Source: Mesostigma viride (Eukaryota; Streptophyta; Mesostigmatophyceae; Mesostigmatales; Mesostigmataceae). From it: DNA of 64,000 nucleotides. Positions within the stretch are counted from its first letter, which is position 1. The number at the start of each line of letters is the position of its first letter. The position numbers and the translations under genes are program-made. Positions 30,567 to 45,500 of the stretch are shown here, in pieces. The notes beneath the pieces were generated by a model. The model did no database searches and was not told the DNA's origin. It worked only from the letters and a program-made list of their open reading frames with translations. The stretch is taken from positions 3,939,502 through 4,003,501 of the forward strand of contig RPFO01000312.1 of assembly GCA_009746045.1 (NCBI GenBank). Direction: 5' to 3'.

Positions 30567-33500
30567 ATGAACAAACCTCTGATGCTTCTGGGGATTTTAA
30601 TCACACTGTTTTCCCTCCAACCCGACATCATCGACCCCATAGCCTTCTCTTTTCCATCATTTCCAGTTCTTGAGAAGAACAGCGAGCTTGAGGGCTCTCA
30701 GCGAATTTTCGAAGGTGCCTTGCAAGGGGCGGAATCCTTTGCCGTGGATGGAGCAGGGTATATATATACCGGACTGAACGACGGCAGGGTCGTCCGCTTC
30801 AAGCCTGACGAGCATTCTACTAATCTTACGTATGAACTCGTCGCGCGAACCGGCCAGGATCTACCTGACTGCGGGAAACTGGAGTTGGAGCATCTCTGCG
30901 GTCGCCCCCTCGGTACGTAACTGGATCATAAGAACCTCGCTCCATGTCGAACATTATTGGGCCTCTTGACTGTATGCCGTCACTCTAATAAAAAGGGTTC
31001 GGCATCTGCCTTGCTCGTGGACAGCCCATGGATGCGGCTGCTACCATGATCCGTGATTCGGGGCAGAGCCCTGTAGAAATGGCTTTGAATTGCGCCGTGA
31101 ATAAACTGCAAGTATTTACGTGGTAATTTTGGCATGTGTGTGCGTGCTCGTCCTGCACACATAAATTTTAACGCCACTTGCCAGGCATGCGCTTCGCTCC
31201 CCTCACGGGCGAGCTGCTAATCGCTGACGCCTATTTTGGGCTGCTGGCGCTGGATGTGGGCACGGGCAAGTTGCGTACGCTGGTGACCACCGTGGACAGC
31301 CAGCCCCTGGTGTTTGCGAACGATTTCGACTTTGACGTGGCGCACAAGGAGATCATCTACCTCACCGACAGCAGCAGCAAGTGAGTGCCCGTCGGATGCG
31401 CATGACTGCTGAATCAGCATGCACGAGTGCCCGCTGCCTATGCAGGTGTCCCCCTTGAAGGAGCAACGTTCAGCAGGTAATTTTCAGCAGGTGTTCGGGC
31501 GAACAAATGGCCAGCAAGGTGGAAGGGAGGGGGGAAGGGGGAGGGCGGGGAGGGGAGAGGTCGAGAGGAAACAAATATCTATTTGGCTCGTTTGGTTTGT
31601 ATCTACTGCCAGTGTATTGCGCAGTTATGACCTATCGAAGAACGGTGGTGTGCCGTTGCGGCGGGTGCGCCAGGAATGGCGGTGGCAGCAGCAGTTACCA
31701 GGATGGTGACGGCAGAAGTAACCAGTATGGCAGTGGTGCTGAGCTTAGGGCCACGGAGCATCCACGACGGCCCCGCAACCACGTGGCCAATCGGTGACAG
31801 CACTTGGTGGCACTCTGTCCCACTTCATGGCTTAAAGCCACGTAAAGCCATTCATTAAAGCACTGGGTCCGCTTACAGTCATGCTGGCCCCCGTACCCAG
31901 GAGCAGAGCACACCACACACATACATTCACATCTCGCCCACGCTGTTGCAGACTTCATGTGGCTTGCCAGGTCTTGCGTAGGCGCGCTACATGCCATGAG
32001 CATACAGCACCGTCGGATTACTTCCCGCCGTATCGACCGTTCTCTTATTACTTCTCTGTTGACCACGCCATACACCACAGTTTGTCATGACGGCCATGCT
32101 GTTCGGATACCGTACCCACATGGGTGGGACAGCTCTTAGTAGCTCTGCCTGCATATGCTCAGCCAAGGGATGGCACTCGCACATGTCCCGCCGCAGCATG
32201 GCCATGGAAGTTTTACCATCGTTGATTGTGATATAGAACCGTCCATGGTTGTGATATAGCACCATCCGTGGTTGTGATATAGAACCGTCCATGGTTGTGA
32301 TATAGCACCATCCGTGGTTGTGATATAGAACCGTCCATGGTTGTGATATAGTACCATCCGTGGTTGTGATATAGTACCATCCGTGGTTGTGATATAGTAC
32401 CATCCATGGTTGTGATATAGTACCATCCGTGGTTGTGATATAGTACCATCCGTGGTTGTGATATAGTACCATCCGTGGTTGTGATATAGTACCATCCGTG
32501 GTTGTGATATAGTACCATCCGTGGTTGTGATATAGTACCATCCGTGGTTGTGATATAGTACCATCCGTGGTTGTGATATAGTACCATCCGTGGTTGTGAT
32601 ATAGTACCATCCGTGGTTGTGATATAGTACCATCCGTGGTTGTGATATAGTACCATCCGTGGTTGTGATATAGTACCATCCGTGGTTGTGATATAGTACC
32701 ATCCGTGGTTGTGATATAGTACCATCCGTGGTTGTGATATAGTACCATCCGTGGTTGTGATATAGTACCATCCGTGGTTGTGATATAGTACCATCCGTGG
32801 TTGTGATATAGTACCATCCGTGGTTGTGATATAGTACCATCCGTGGTTGTGATATAGTACCATCCGTGGTTGTGATATAGTACCATCCGTGGTTGTGATA
32901 TAGTACCATCCGTGGTTGTGATATAGTACCATCCGTGGTTGTGATATAGTACCATCCGTGGTTGTGATATAGTACCATCCGTGGTTGTGATATAGTACCA
33001 TCCGTGGTTGTGATATAGTACCATCCGTGGTTGTGATATAGTACCATCCGTGGTTGTGATATAGTACCATCCGTGGTTGTGATATAGTACCATCCGTGGT
33101 TGTGATATAGTACCATCCGTGGTTGTGATATAGTACCATCCGTGGTTGTGATATAGTACCATCCGTGGTTGTGATATAGTACCATCCGTGGTTGTGATAT
33201 AGTACCATCCGTGGTTGTGATATAGTACCATCCGTGGTTGTGATATAGTACCATCCGTGGTTGTGATATAGTACCATCCGTGGTTGTGATATAGTACCAT
33301 CCGTGGTTGTGATATAGTACCATCCGTGGTTGTGATATAGTACCATCCGTGGTTGTGATATAGTACCATCCGTGGTTGTGATATAGTACCATCCGTGGTT
33401 GTGATATAGTACCATCCGTGGTTGTGATATAGTACCATCCGTGGTTGTGATATAGTACCATCCGTGGTTGTGATATAGTACCATCCGTGGTTGTGATATA

Positions 33501-36500
33501 GTACCATCCGTGGTTGTGATATAGTACCATCCGTGGTTGTGATATAGTACCATCCGTGGTTGTGATATAGTACCATCCGTGGTTGTGATATAGTACCATC
33601 CGTGGTTGTGATATAGTACCATCCGTGGTTGTGATATAGTACCATCCGTGGTTGTGATATAGTACCATCCGTGGTTGTGATATAGTACCATCCGTGGTTG
33701 TGATATAGTACCATCCGTGGTTGTGATATAGTACCATCCGTGGTTGTGATATAGTACCATCCGTGGTTGTGATATAGTACCATCCGTGGTTGTGATATAG
33801 TACCATCCGTGGTTGTGATATAGTACCATCCGTGGTTGTGATATAGTACCATCCGTGGTTGTGATATAGTACCATCCGTGGTTGTGATATAGTACCATCC
33901 GTGGTTGTGATATAGTACCATCCGTGGTTGTGATATAGTACCATCCGTGGTTGTGATATAGTACCATCCGTGGTTGTGATATAGTACCATCCGTGGTTGT
34001 GATATAGTACCATCCGTGGTTGTGATATAGTACCATCCGTGGTTGTGATATAGTACCATCCGTGGTTGTGATATAGTACCATCCGTGGTTGTGATATAGT
34101 ACCATCCGTGGTTGTGATATAGTACCATCCGTGGTTGTGATATAGTACCATCCGTGGTTGTGATATAGTACCATCCGTGGTTGTGATATAGTACCATCCG
34201 TGGTTGTGATATAGTACCATCCGTGGTTGTGATATAGTACCATCCGTGGTTGTGATATAGTACCATCCGTGGTTGTGATATAGTACCATCCGTGGTTGTG
34301 ATATAGTACCATCCGTGGTTGTGATATAGTACCATCCGTGGTTGTGATATAGTACCATCCGTGGTTGTGATATAGTACCATCCGTGGTTGTGATATAGTA
34401 CCATCCGTGGTTGTGATATAGTACCATCCGTGGTTGTGATATAGTACCATCCGTGGTTGTGATATAGTACCATCCGTGGTTGTGATATAGTACCATCCGT
34501 GGTTGTGATATAGTACCATCCGTGGTTGTGATATAGTACCATCCGTGGTTGTGATATAGTACCATCCGTGGTTGTGATATAGTACCATCCGTGGTTGTGA
34601 TATAGTACCATCCGTGGTTGTGATATAGTACCATCCGTGGTTGTGATATAGTACCATCCGTGGTTGTGATATAGTACCATCCGTGGTTGTGATATAGTAC
34701 CATCCGTGGTTGTGATATAGTACCATCCGTGGTTGTGATATAGTACCATCCGTGGTTGTGATATAGTACCATCCGTGGTTGTGATATAGTACCATCCGTG
34801 GTTGTGATATAGTACCATCCGTGGTTGTGATATAGTACCATCCGTGGTTGTGATATAGTACCATCCGTGGTTGTGATATAGTACCATCCGTGGTTGTGAT
34901 ATAGTACCATCCGTGGTTGTGATATAGTACCATCCGTGGTTGTGATATAGTACCATCCGTGGTTGTGATATAGTACCATCCGTGGTTGTGATATAGTACC
35001 ATCCGTGGTTGTGATATAGTACCATCCGTGGTTGTGATATAGTACCATCCGTGGTTGTGATATAGTACCATCCGTGGTTGTGATATAGTACCATCCGTGG
35101 TTGTGATATAGTACCATCCGTGGTTGTGATATAGTACCATCCGTGGTTGTGATATAGTACCATCCGTGGTTGTGATATAGTACCATCCGTGGTTGTGATA
35201 TAGTACCATCCGTGGTTGTGATATAGTACCATCCGTGGTTGTGATATAGTACCATCCGTGGTTGTGATATAGTACCATCCGTGGTTGTGATATAGTACCA
35301 TCCGTGGTTGTGATATAGTACCATCCGTGGTTGTGATATAGTACCATCCGTGGTTGTGATATAGTACCATCCGTGGTTGTGATATAGTACCATCCGTGGT
35401 TGTGATATAGTACCATCCGTGGTTGTGATATAGTACCATCCGTGGTTGTGATATAGTACCATCCGTGGTTGTGATATAGTACCATCCGTGGTTGTGATAT
35501 AGTACCATCCGTGGTTGTGATATAGTACCATCCGTGGTTGTGATATAGTACCATCCGTGGTTGTGATATAGTACCATCCGTGGTTGTGATATAGTACCAT
35601 CCGTGGTTGTGATATAGTACCATCCGTGGTTGTGATATAGTACCATCCGTGGTTGTGATATAGTACCATCCGTGGTTGTGATATAGTACCATCCGTGGTT
35701 GTGATATAGTACCATCCGTGGTTGTGATATAGTACCATCCGTGGTTGTGATATAGTACCATCCGTGGTTGTGATATAGTACCATCCGTGGTTGTGATATA
35801 GTACCATCCGTGGTTGTGATATAGTACCATCCGTGGTTGTGATATAGTACCATCCGTGGTTGTGATATAGTACCATCCGTGGTTGTGATATAGTACCATC
35901 CGTGGTTGTGATATAGTACCATCCGTGGTTGTGATATAGTACCATCCGTGGTTGTGATATAGTACCATCCGTGGTTGTGATATAGTACCATCCGTGGTTG
36001 TGATATAGTACCATCCGTGGTTGTGATATAGTACCATCCGTGGTTGTGATATAGTACCATCCGTGGTTGTGATATAGTACCATCCGTGGTTGTGATATAG
36101 TACCATCCGTGGTTGTGATATAGTACCATCCGTGGTTGTGATATAGTACCATCCGTGGTTGTGATATAGTACCATCCGTGGTTGTGATATAGTACCATCC
36201 GTGGTTGTGATATAGTACCATCCGTGGTTGTGATATAGTACCATCCGTGGTTGTGATATAGTACCATCCGTGGTTGTGATATAGTACCATCCGTGGTTGT
36301 GATATAGTACCATCCGTGGTTGTGATATAGTACCATCCGTGGTTGTGATATAGTACCATCCGTGGTTGTGATATAGTACCATCCGTGGTTGTGATATAGT
36401 ACCATCCGTGGTTGTGATATAGTACCATCCGTGGTTGTGATATAGTACCATCCGTGGTTGTGATATAGTACCATCCGTGGTTGTGATATAGTACCATCCG

Positions 36501-39500
36501 TGGTTGTGATATAGTACCATCCGTGGTTGTGATATAGTACCATCCGTGGTTGTGATATAGTACCATCCGTGGTTGTGATATAGTACCATCCGTGGTTGTG
36601 ATATAGTACCATCCGTGGTTGTGATATAGTACCATCCGTGGTTGTGATATAGTACCATCCGTGGTTGTGATATAGTACCATCCGTGGTTGTGATATAGTA
36701 CCATCCGTGGTTGTGATATAGTACCATCCGTGGTTGTGATATAGTACCATCCGTGGTTGTGATATAGTACCATCCGTGGTTGTGATATAGTACCATCCGT
36801 GGTTGTGATATAGTACCATCCGTGGTTGTGATATAGTACCATCCGTGGTTGTGATATAGTACCATCCGTGGTTGTGATATAGTACCATCCGTGGTTGTGA
36901 TATAGTACCATCCGTGGTTGTGATATAGTACCATCCGTGGTTGTGATATAGTACCATCCGTGGTTGTGATATAGTACCATCCGTGGTTGTGATATAGTAC
37001 CATCCGTGGTTGTGATATAGTACCATCCGTGGTTGTGATATAGTACCATCCGTGGTTGTGATATAGTACCATCCGTGGTTGTGATATAGTACCATCCGTG
37101 GTTGTGATATAGTACCATCCGTGGTTGTGATATAGTACCATCCGTGGTTGTGATATAGTACCATCCGTGGTTGTGATATAGTACCATCCGTGGTTGTGAT
37201 ATAGTACCATCCGTGGTTGTGATATAGTACCATCCGTGGTTGTGATATAGTACCATCCGTGGTTGTGATATAGTACCATCCGTGGTTGTGATATAGTACC
37301 ATCCGTGGTTGTGATATAGTACCATCCGTGGTTGTGATATAGTACCATCCGTGGTTGTGATATAGTACCATCCGTGGTTGTGATATAGTACCATCCGTGG
37401 TTGTGATATAGTACCATCCGTGGTTGTGATATAGTACCATCCGTGGTTGTGATATAGTACCATCCGTGGTTGTGATATAGTACCATCCGTGGTTGTGATA
37501 TAGTACCATCCGTGGTTGTGATATAGTACCATCCGTGGTTGTGATATAGTACCATCCGTGGTTGTGATATAGTACCATCCGTGGTTGTGATATAGTACCA
37601 TCCGTGGTTGTGATATAGTACCATCCGTGGTTGTGATATAGTACCATCCGTGGTTGTGATATAGTACCATCCGTGGTTGTGATATAGTACCATCCGTGGT
37701 TGTGATATAGTACCATCCGTGGTTGTGATATAGTACCATCCGTGGTTGTGATATAGTACCATCCGTGGTTGTGATATAGTACCATCCGTGGTTGTGATAT
37801 AGTACCATCCGTGGTTGTGATATAGTACCATCCGTGGTTGTGATATAGTACCATCCGTGGTTGTGATATAGTACCATCCGTGGTTGTGATATAGTACCAT
37901 CCGTGGTTGTGATATAGTACCATCCGTGGTTGTGATATAGTACCATCCGTGGTTGTGATATAGTACCATCCGTGGTTGTGATATAGTACCATCCGTGGTT
38001 GTGATATAGTACCATCCGTGGTTGTGATATAGTACCATCCGTGGTTGTGATATAGTACCATCCGTGGTTGTGATATAGTACCATCCGTGGTTGTGATATA
38101 GTACCATCCGTGGTTGTGATATAGTACCATCCGTGGTTGTGATATAGTACCATCCGTGGTTGTGATATAGTACCATCCGTGGTTGTGATATAGTACCATC
38201 CGTGGTTGTGATATAGTACCATCCGTGGTTGTGATATAGTACCATCCGTGGTTGTGATATAGTACCATCCGTGGTTGTGATATAGTACCATCCGTGGTTG
38301 TGATATAGTACCATCCGTGGTTGTGATATAGTACCATCCGTGGTTGTGATATAGTACCATCCGTGGTTGTGATATAGTACCATCCGTGGTTGTGATATAG
38401 TACCATCCGTGGTTGTGATATAGTACCATCCGTGGTTGTGATATAGTACCATCCGTGGTTGTGATATAGTACCATCCGTGGTTGTGATATAGTACCATCC
38501 GTGGTTGTGATATAGTACCATCCGTGGTTGTGATATAGTACCATCCGTGGTTGTGATATAGTACCATCCGTGGTTGTGATATAGTACCATCCGTGGTTGT
38601 GATATAGTACCATCCGTGGTTGTGATATAGTACCATCCGTGGTTGTGATATAGTACCATCCGTGGTTGTGATATAGTACCATCCGTGGTTGTGATATAGT
38701 ACCATCCGTGGTTGTGATATAGTACCATCCGTGGTTGTGATATAGTACCATCCGTGGTTGTGATATAGTACCATCCGTGGTTGTGATATAGTACCATCCG
38801 TGGTTGTGATATAGTACCATCCGTGGTTGTGATATAGTACCATCCGTGGTTGTGATATAGTACCATCCGTGGTTGTGATATAGTACCATCCGTGGTTGTG
38901 ATATAGTACCATCCGTGGTTGTGATATAGTACCATCCGTGGTTGTGATATAGTACCATCCGTGGTTGTGATATAGTACCATCCGTGGTTGTGATATAGTA
39001 CCATCCGTGGTTGTGATATAGTACCATCCGTGGTTGTGATATAGTACCATCCGTGGTTGTGATATAGTACCATCCGTGGTTGTGATATAGTACCATCCGT
39101 GGTTGTGATATAGTACCATCCGTGGTTGTGATATAGTACCATCCGTGGTTGTGATATAGTACCATCCGTGGTTGTGATATAGTACCATCCGTGGTTGTGA
39201 TATAGTACCATCCGTGGTTGTGATATAGTACCATCCGTGGTTGTGATATAGTACCATCCGTGGTTGTGATATAGTACCATCCGTGGTTGTGATATAGTAC
39301 CATCCGTGGTTGTGATATAGTACCATCCGTGGTTGTGATATAGTACCATCCGTGGTTGTGATATAGTACCATCCGTGGTTGTGATATAGTACCATCCGTG
39401 GTTGTGATATAGTACCATCCGTGGTTGTGATATAGTACCATCCGTGGTTGTGATATAGTACCATCCGTGGTTGTGATATAGTACCATCCGTGGTTGTGAT

Positions 39501-42500
39501 ATAGTACCATCCGTGGTTGTGATATAGTACCATCCGTGGTTGTGATATAGTACCATCCGTGGTTGTGATATAGTACCATCCGTGGTTGTGATATAGTACC
39601 ATCCGTGGTTGTGATATAGTACCATCCGTGGTTGTGATATAGTACCATCCGTGGTTGTGATATAGTACCATCCGTGGTTGTGATATAGTACCATCCGTGG
39701 TTGTGATATAGTACCATCCGTGGTTGTGATATAGTACCATCCGTGGTTGTGATATAGTACCATCCGTGGTTGTGATATAGTACCATCCGTGGTTGTGATA
39801 TAGTACCATCCGTGGTTGTGATATAGTACCATCCGTGGTTGTGATATAGTACCATCCGTGGTTGTGATATAGTACCATCCGTGGTTGTGATATAGTACCA
39901 TCCGTGGTTGTGATATAGTACCATCCGTGGTTGTGATATAGTACCATCCGTGGTTGTGATATAGTACCATCCGTGGTTGTGATATAGTACCATCCGTGGT
40001 TGTGATATAGTACCATCCGTGGTTGTGATATAGTACCATCCGTGGTTGTGATATAGTACCATCCGTGGTTGTGATATAGTACCATCCGTGGTTGTGATAT
40101 AGTACCATCCGTGGTTGTGATATAGTACCATCCGTGGTTGTGATATAGTACCATCCGTGGTTGTGATATAGTACCATCCGTGGTTGTGATATAGTACCAT
40201 CCGTGGTTGTGATATAGTACCATCCGTGGTTGTGATATAGTACCATCCGTGGTTGTGATATAGTACCATCCGTGGTTGTGATATAGTACCATCCGTGGTT
40301 GTGATATAGTACCATCCGTGGTTGTGATATAGTACCATCCGTGGTTGTGATATAGTACCATCCGTGGTTGTGATATAGTACCATCCGTGGTTGTGATATA
40401 GTACCATCCGTGGTTGTGATATAGTACCATCCGTGGTTGTGATATAGTACCATCCGTGGTTGTGATATAGTACCATCCGTGGTTGTGATATAGTACCATC
40501 CGTGGTTGTGATATAGTACCATCCGTGGTTGTGATATAGTACCATCCGTGGTTGTGATATAGTACCATCCGTGGTTGTGATATAGTACCATCCGTGGTTG
40601 TGATATAGTACCATCCGTGGTTGTGATATAGTACCATCCGTGGTTGTGATATAGTACCATCCGTGGTTGTGATATAGTACCATCCGTGGTTGTGATATAG
40701 TACCATCCGTGGTTGTGATATAGTACCATCCGTGGTTGTGATATAGTACCATCCGTGGTTGTGATATAGTACCATCCGTGGTTGTGATATAGTACCATCC
40801 GTGGTTGTGATATAGTACCATCCGTGGTTGTGATATAGTACCATCCGTGGTTGTGATATAGTACCATCCGTGGTTGTGATATAGTACCATCCGTGGTTGT
40901 GATATAGTACCATCCGTGGTTGTGATATAGTACCATCCGTGGTTGTGATATAGTACCATCCGTGGTTGTGATATAGTACCATCCGTGGTTGTGATATAGT
41001 ACCATCCGTGGTTGTGATATAGTACCATCCGTGGTTGTGATATAGTACCATCCGTGGTTGTGATATAGTACCATCCGTGGTTGTGATATAGTACCATCCG
41101 TGGTTGTGATATAGTACCATCCGTGGTTGTGATATAGTACCATCCGTGGTTGTGATATAGTACCATCCGTGGTTGTGATATAGTACCATCCGTGGTTGTG
41201 ATATAGTACCATCCGTGGTTGTGATATAGTACCATCCGTGGTTGTGATATAGTACCATCCGTGGTTGTGATATAGTACCATCCGTGGTTGTGATATAGTA
41301 CCATCCGTGGTTGTGATATAGTACCATCCGTGGTTGTGATATAGTACCATCCGTGGTTGTGATATAGTACCATCCGTGGTTGTGATATAGTACCATCCGT
41401 GGTTGTGATATAGTACCATCCGTGGTTGTGATATAGTACCATCCGTGGTTGTGATATAGTACCATCCGTGGTTGTGATATAGTACCATCCGTGGTTGTGA
41501 TATAGTACCATCCGTGGTTGTGATATAGTACCATCCGTGGTTGTGATATAGTACCATCCGTGGTTGTGATATAGTACCATCCGTGGTTGTGATATAGTAC
41601 CATCCGTGGTTGTGATATAGTACCATCCGTGGTTGTGATATAGTACCATCCGTGGTTGTGATATAGTACCATCCGTGGTTGTGATATAGTACCATCCGTG
41701 GTTGTGATATAGTACCATCCGTGGTTGTGATATAGTACCATCCGTGGTTGTGATATAGTACCATCCGTGGTTGTGATATAGTACCATCCGTGGTTGTGAT
41801 ATAGTACCATCCGTGGTTGTGATATAGTACCATCCGTGGTTGTGATATAGTACCATCCGTGGTTGTGATATAGTACCATCCGTGGTTGTGATATAGTACC
41901 ATCCGTGGTTGTGATATAGTACCATCCGTGGTTGTGATATAGTACCATCCGTGGTTGTGATATAGTACCATCCGTGGTTGTGATATAGTACCATCCGTGG
42001 TTGTGATATAGTACCATCCGTGGTTGTGATATAGTACCATCCGTGGTTGTGATATAGTACCATCCGTGGTTGTGATATAGTACCATCCGTGGTTGTGATA
42101 TAGTACCATCCGTGGTTGTGATATAGTACCATCCGTGGTTGTGATATAGTACCATCCGTGGTTGTGATATAGTACCATCCGTGGTTGTGATATAGTACCA
42201 TCCGTGGTTGTGATATAGTACCATCCGTGGTTGTGATATAGTACCATCCGTGGTTGTGATATAGTACCATCCGTGGTTGTGATATAGTACCATCCGTGGT
42301 TGTGATATAGTACCATCCGTGGTTGTGATATAGTACCATCCGTGGTTGTGATATAGTACCATCCGTGGTTGTGATATAGTACCATCCGTGGTTGTGATAT
42401 AGTACCATCCGTGGTTGTGATATAGTACCATCCGTGGTTGTGATATAGTACCATCCGTGGTTGTGATATAGTACCATCCGTGGTTGTGATATAGTACCAT

Positions 42501-45500
42501 CCGTGGTTGTGATATAGTACCATCCGTGGTTGTGATATAGTACCATCCGTGGTTGTGATATAGTACCATCCGTGGTTGTGATATAGTACCATCCGTGGTT
42601 GTGATATAGTACCATCCGTGGTTGTGATATAGTACCATCCGTGGTTGTGATATAGTACCATCCGTGGTTGTGATATAGTACCATCCGTGGTTGTGATATA
42701 GTACCATCCGTGGTTGTGATATAGTACCATCCGTGGTTGTGATATAGTACCATCCGTGGTTGTGATATAGTACCATCCGTGGTTGTGATATAGTACCATC
42801 CGTGGTTGTGATATAGTACCATCCGTGGTTGTGATATAGTACCATCCGTGGTTGTGATATAGTACCATCCGTGGTTGTGATATAGTACCATCCGTGGTTG
42901 TGATATAGTACCATCCGTGGTTGTGATATAGTACCATCCGTGGTTGTGATATAGTACCATCCGTGGTTGTGATATAGTACCATCCGTGGTTGTGATATAG
43001 TACCATCCGTGGTTGTGATATAGTACCATCCGTGGTTGTGATATAGTACCATCCGTGGTTGTGATATAGTACCATCCGTGGTTGTGATATAGTACCATCC
43101 GTGGTTGTGATATAGTACCATCCGTGGTTGTGATATAGTACCATCCGTGGTTGTGATATAGTACCATCCGTGGTTGTGATATAGTACCATCCGTGGTTGT
43201 GATATAGTACCATCCGTGGTTGTGATATAGTACCATCCGTGGTTGTGATATAGTACCATCCGTGGTTGTGATATAGTACCATCCGTGGTTGTGATATAGT
43301 ACCATCCGTGGTTGTGATATAGTACCATCCGTGGTTGTGATATAGTACCATCCGTGGTTGTGATATAGTACCATCCGTGGTTGTGATATAGTACCATCCG
43401 TGGTTGTGATATAGTACCATCCGTGGTTGTGATATAGTACCATCCGTGGTTGTGATATAGTACCATCCGTGGTTGTGATATAGTACCATCCGTGGTTGTG
43501 ATATAGTACCATCCGTGGTTGTGATATAGTACCATCCGTGGTTGTGATATAGTACCATCCGTGGTTGTGATATAGTACCATCCGTGGTTGTGATATAGTA
43601 CCATCCGTGGTTGTGATATAGTACCATCCGTGGTTGTGATATAGTACCATCCGTGGTTGTGATATAGTACCATCCGTGGTTGTGATATAGTACCATCCGT
43701 GGTTGTGATATAGTACCATCCGTGGTTGTGATATAGTACCATCCGTGGTTGTGATATAGTACCATCCGTGGTTGTGATATAGTACCATCCGTGGTTGTGA
43801 TATAGTACCATCCGTGGTTGTGATATAGTACCATCCGTGGTTGTGATATAGTACCATCCGTGGTTGTGATATAGTACCATCCGTGGTTGTGATATAGTAC
43901 CATCCGTGGTTGTGATATAGTACCATCCGTGGTTGTGATATAGTACCATCCGTGGTTGTGATATAGTACCATCCGTGGTTGTGATATAGTACCATCCGTG
44001 GTTGTGATATAGTACCATCCGTGGTTGTGATATAGTACCATCCGTGGTTGTGATATAGTACCATCCGTGGTTGTGATATAGTACCATCCGTGGTTGTGAT
44101 ATAGTACCATCCGTGGTTGTGATATAGTACCATCCGTGGTTGTGATATAGTACCATCCGTGGTTGTGATATAGTACCATCCGTGGTTGTGATATAGTACC
44201 ATCCGTGGTTGTGATATAGTACCATCCGTGGTTGTGATATAGTACCATCCGTGGTTGTGATATAGTACCATCCGTGGTTGTGATATAGTACCATCCGTGG
44301 TTGTGATATAGTACCATCCGTGGTTGTGATATAGTACCATCCGTGGTTGTGATATAGTACCATCCGTGGTTGTGATATAGTACCATCCGTGGTTGTGATA
44401 TAGTACCATCCGTGGTTGTGATATAGTACCATCCGTGGTTGTGATATAGTACCATCCGTGGTTGTGATATAGTACCATCCGTGGTTGTGATATAGTACCA
44501 TCCGTGGTTGTGATATAGTACCATCCGTGGTTGTGATATAGTACCATCCGTGGTTGTGATATAGTACCATCCGTGGTTGTGATATAGTACCATCCGTGGT
44601 TGTGATATAGTACCATCCGTGGTTGTGATATAGTACCATCCGTGGTTGTGATATAGTACCATCCGTGGTTGTGATATAGTACCATCCGTGGTTGTGATAT
44701 AGTACCATCCGTGGTTGTGATATAGTACCATCCGTGGTTGTGATATAGTACCATCCGTGGTTGTGATATAGTACCATCCGTGGTTGTGATATAGTACCAT
44801 CCGTGGTTGTGATATAGTACCATCCGTGGTTGTGATATAGTACCATCCGTGGTTGTGATATAGTACCATCCGTGGTTGTGATATAGTACCATCCGTGGTT
44901 GTGATATAGTACCATCCGTGGTTGTGATATAGTACCATCCGTGGTTGTGATATAGTACCATCCGTGGTTGTGATATAGTACCATCCGTGGTTGTGATATA
45001 GTACCATCCGTGGTTGTGATATAGTACCATCCGTGGTTGTGATATAGTACCATCCGTGGTTGTGATATAGTACCATCCGTGGTTGTGATATAGTACCATC
45101 CGTGGTTGTGATATAGTACCATCCGTGGTTGTGATATAGTACCATCCGTGGTTGTGATATAGTACCATCCGTGGTTGTGATATAGTACCATCCGTGGTTG
45201 TGATATAGTACCATCCGTGGTTGTGATATAGTACCATCCGTGGTTGTGATATAGTACCATCCGTGGTTGTGATATAGTACCATCCGTGGTTGTGATATAG
45301 TACCATCCGTGGTTGTGATATAGTACCATCCGTGGTTGTGATATAGTACCATCCGTGGTTGTGATATAGTACCATCCGTGGTTGTGATATAGTACCATCC
45401 GTGGTTGTGATATAGTACCATCCGTGGTTGTGATATAGTACCATCCGTGGTTGTGATATAGTACCATCCGTGGTTGTGATATAGTACCATCCGTGGTTGT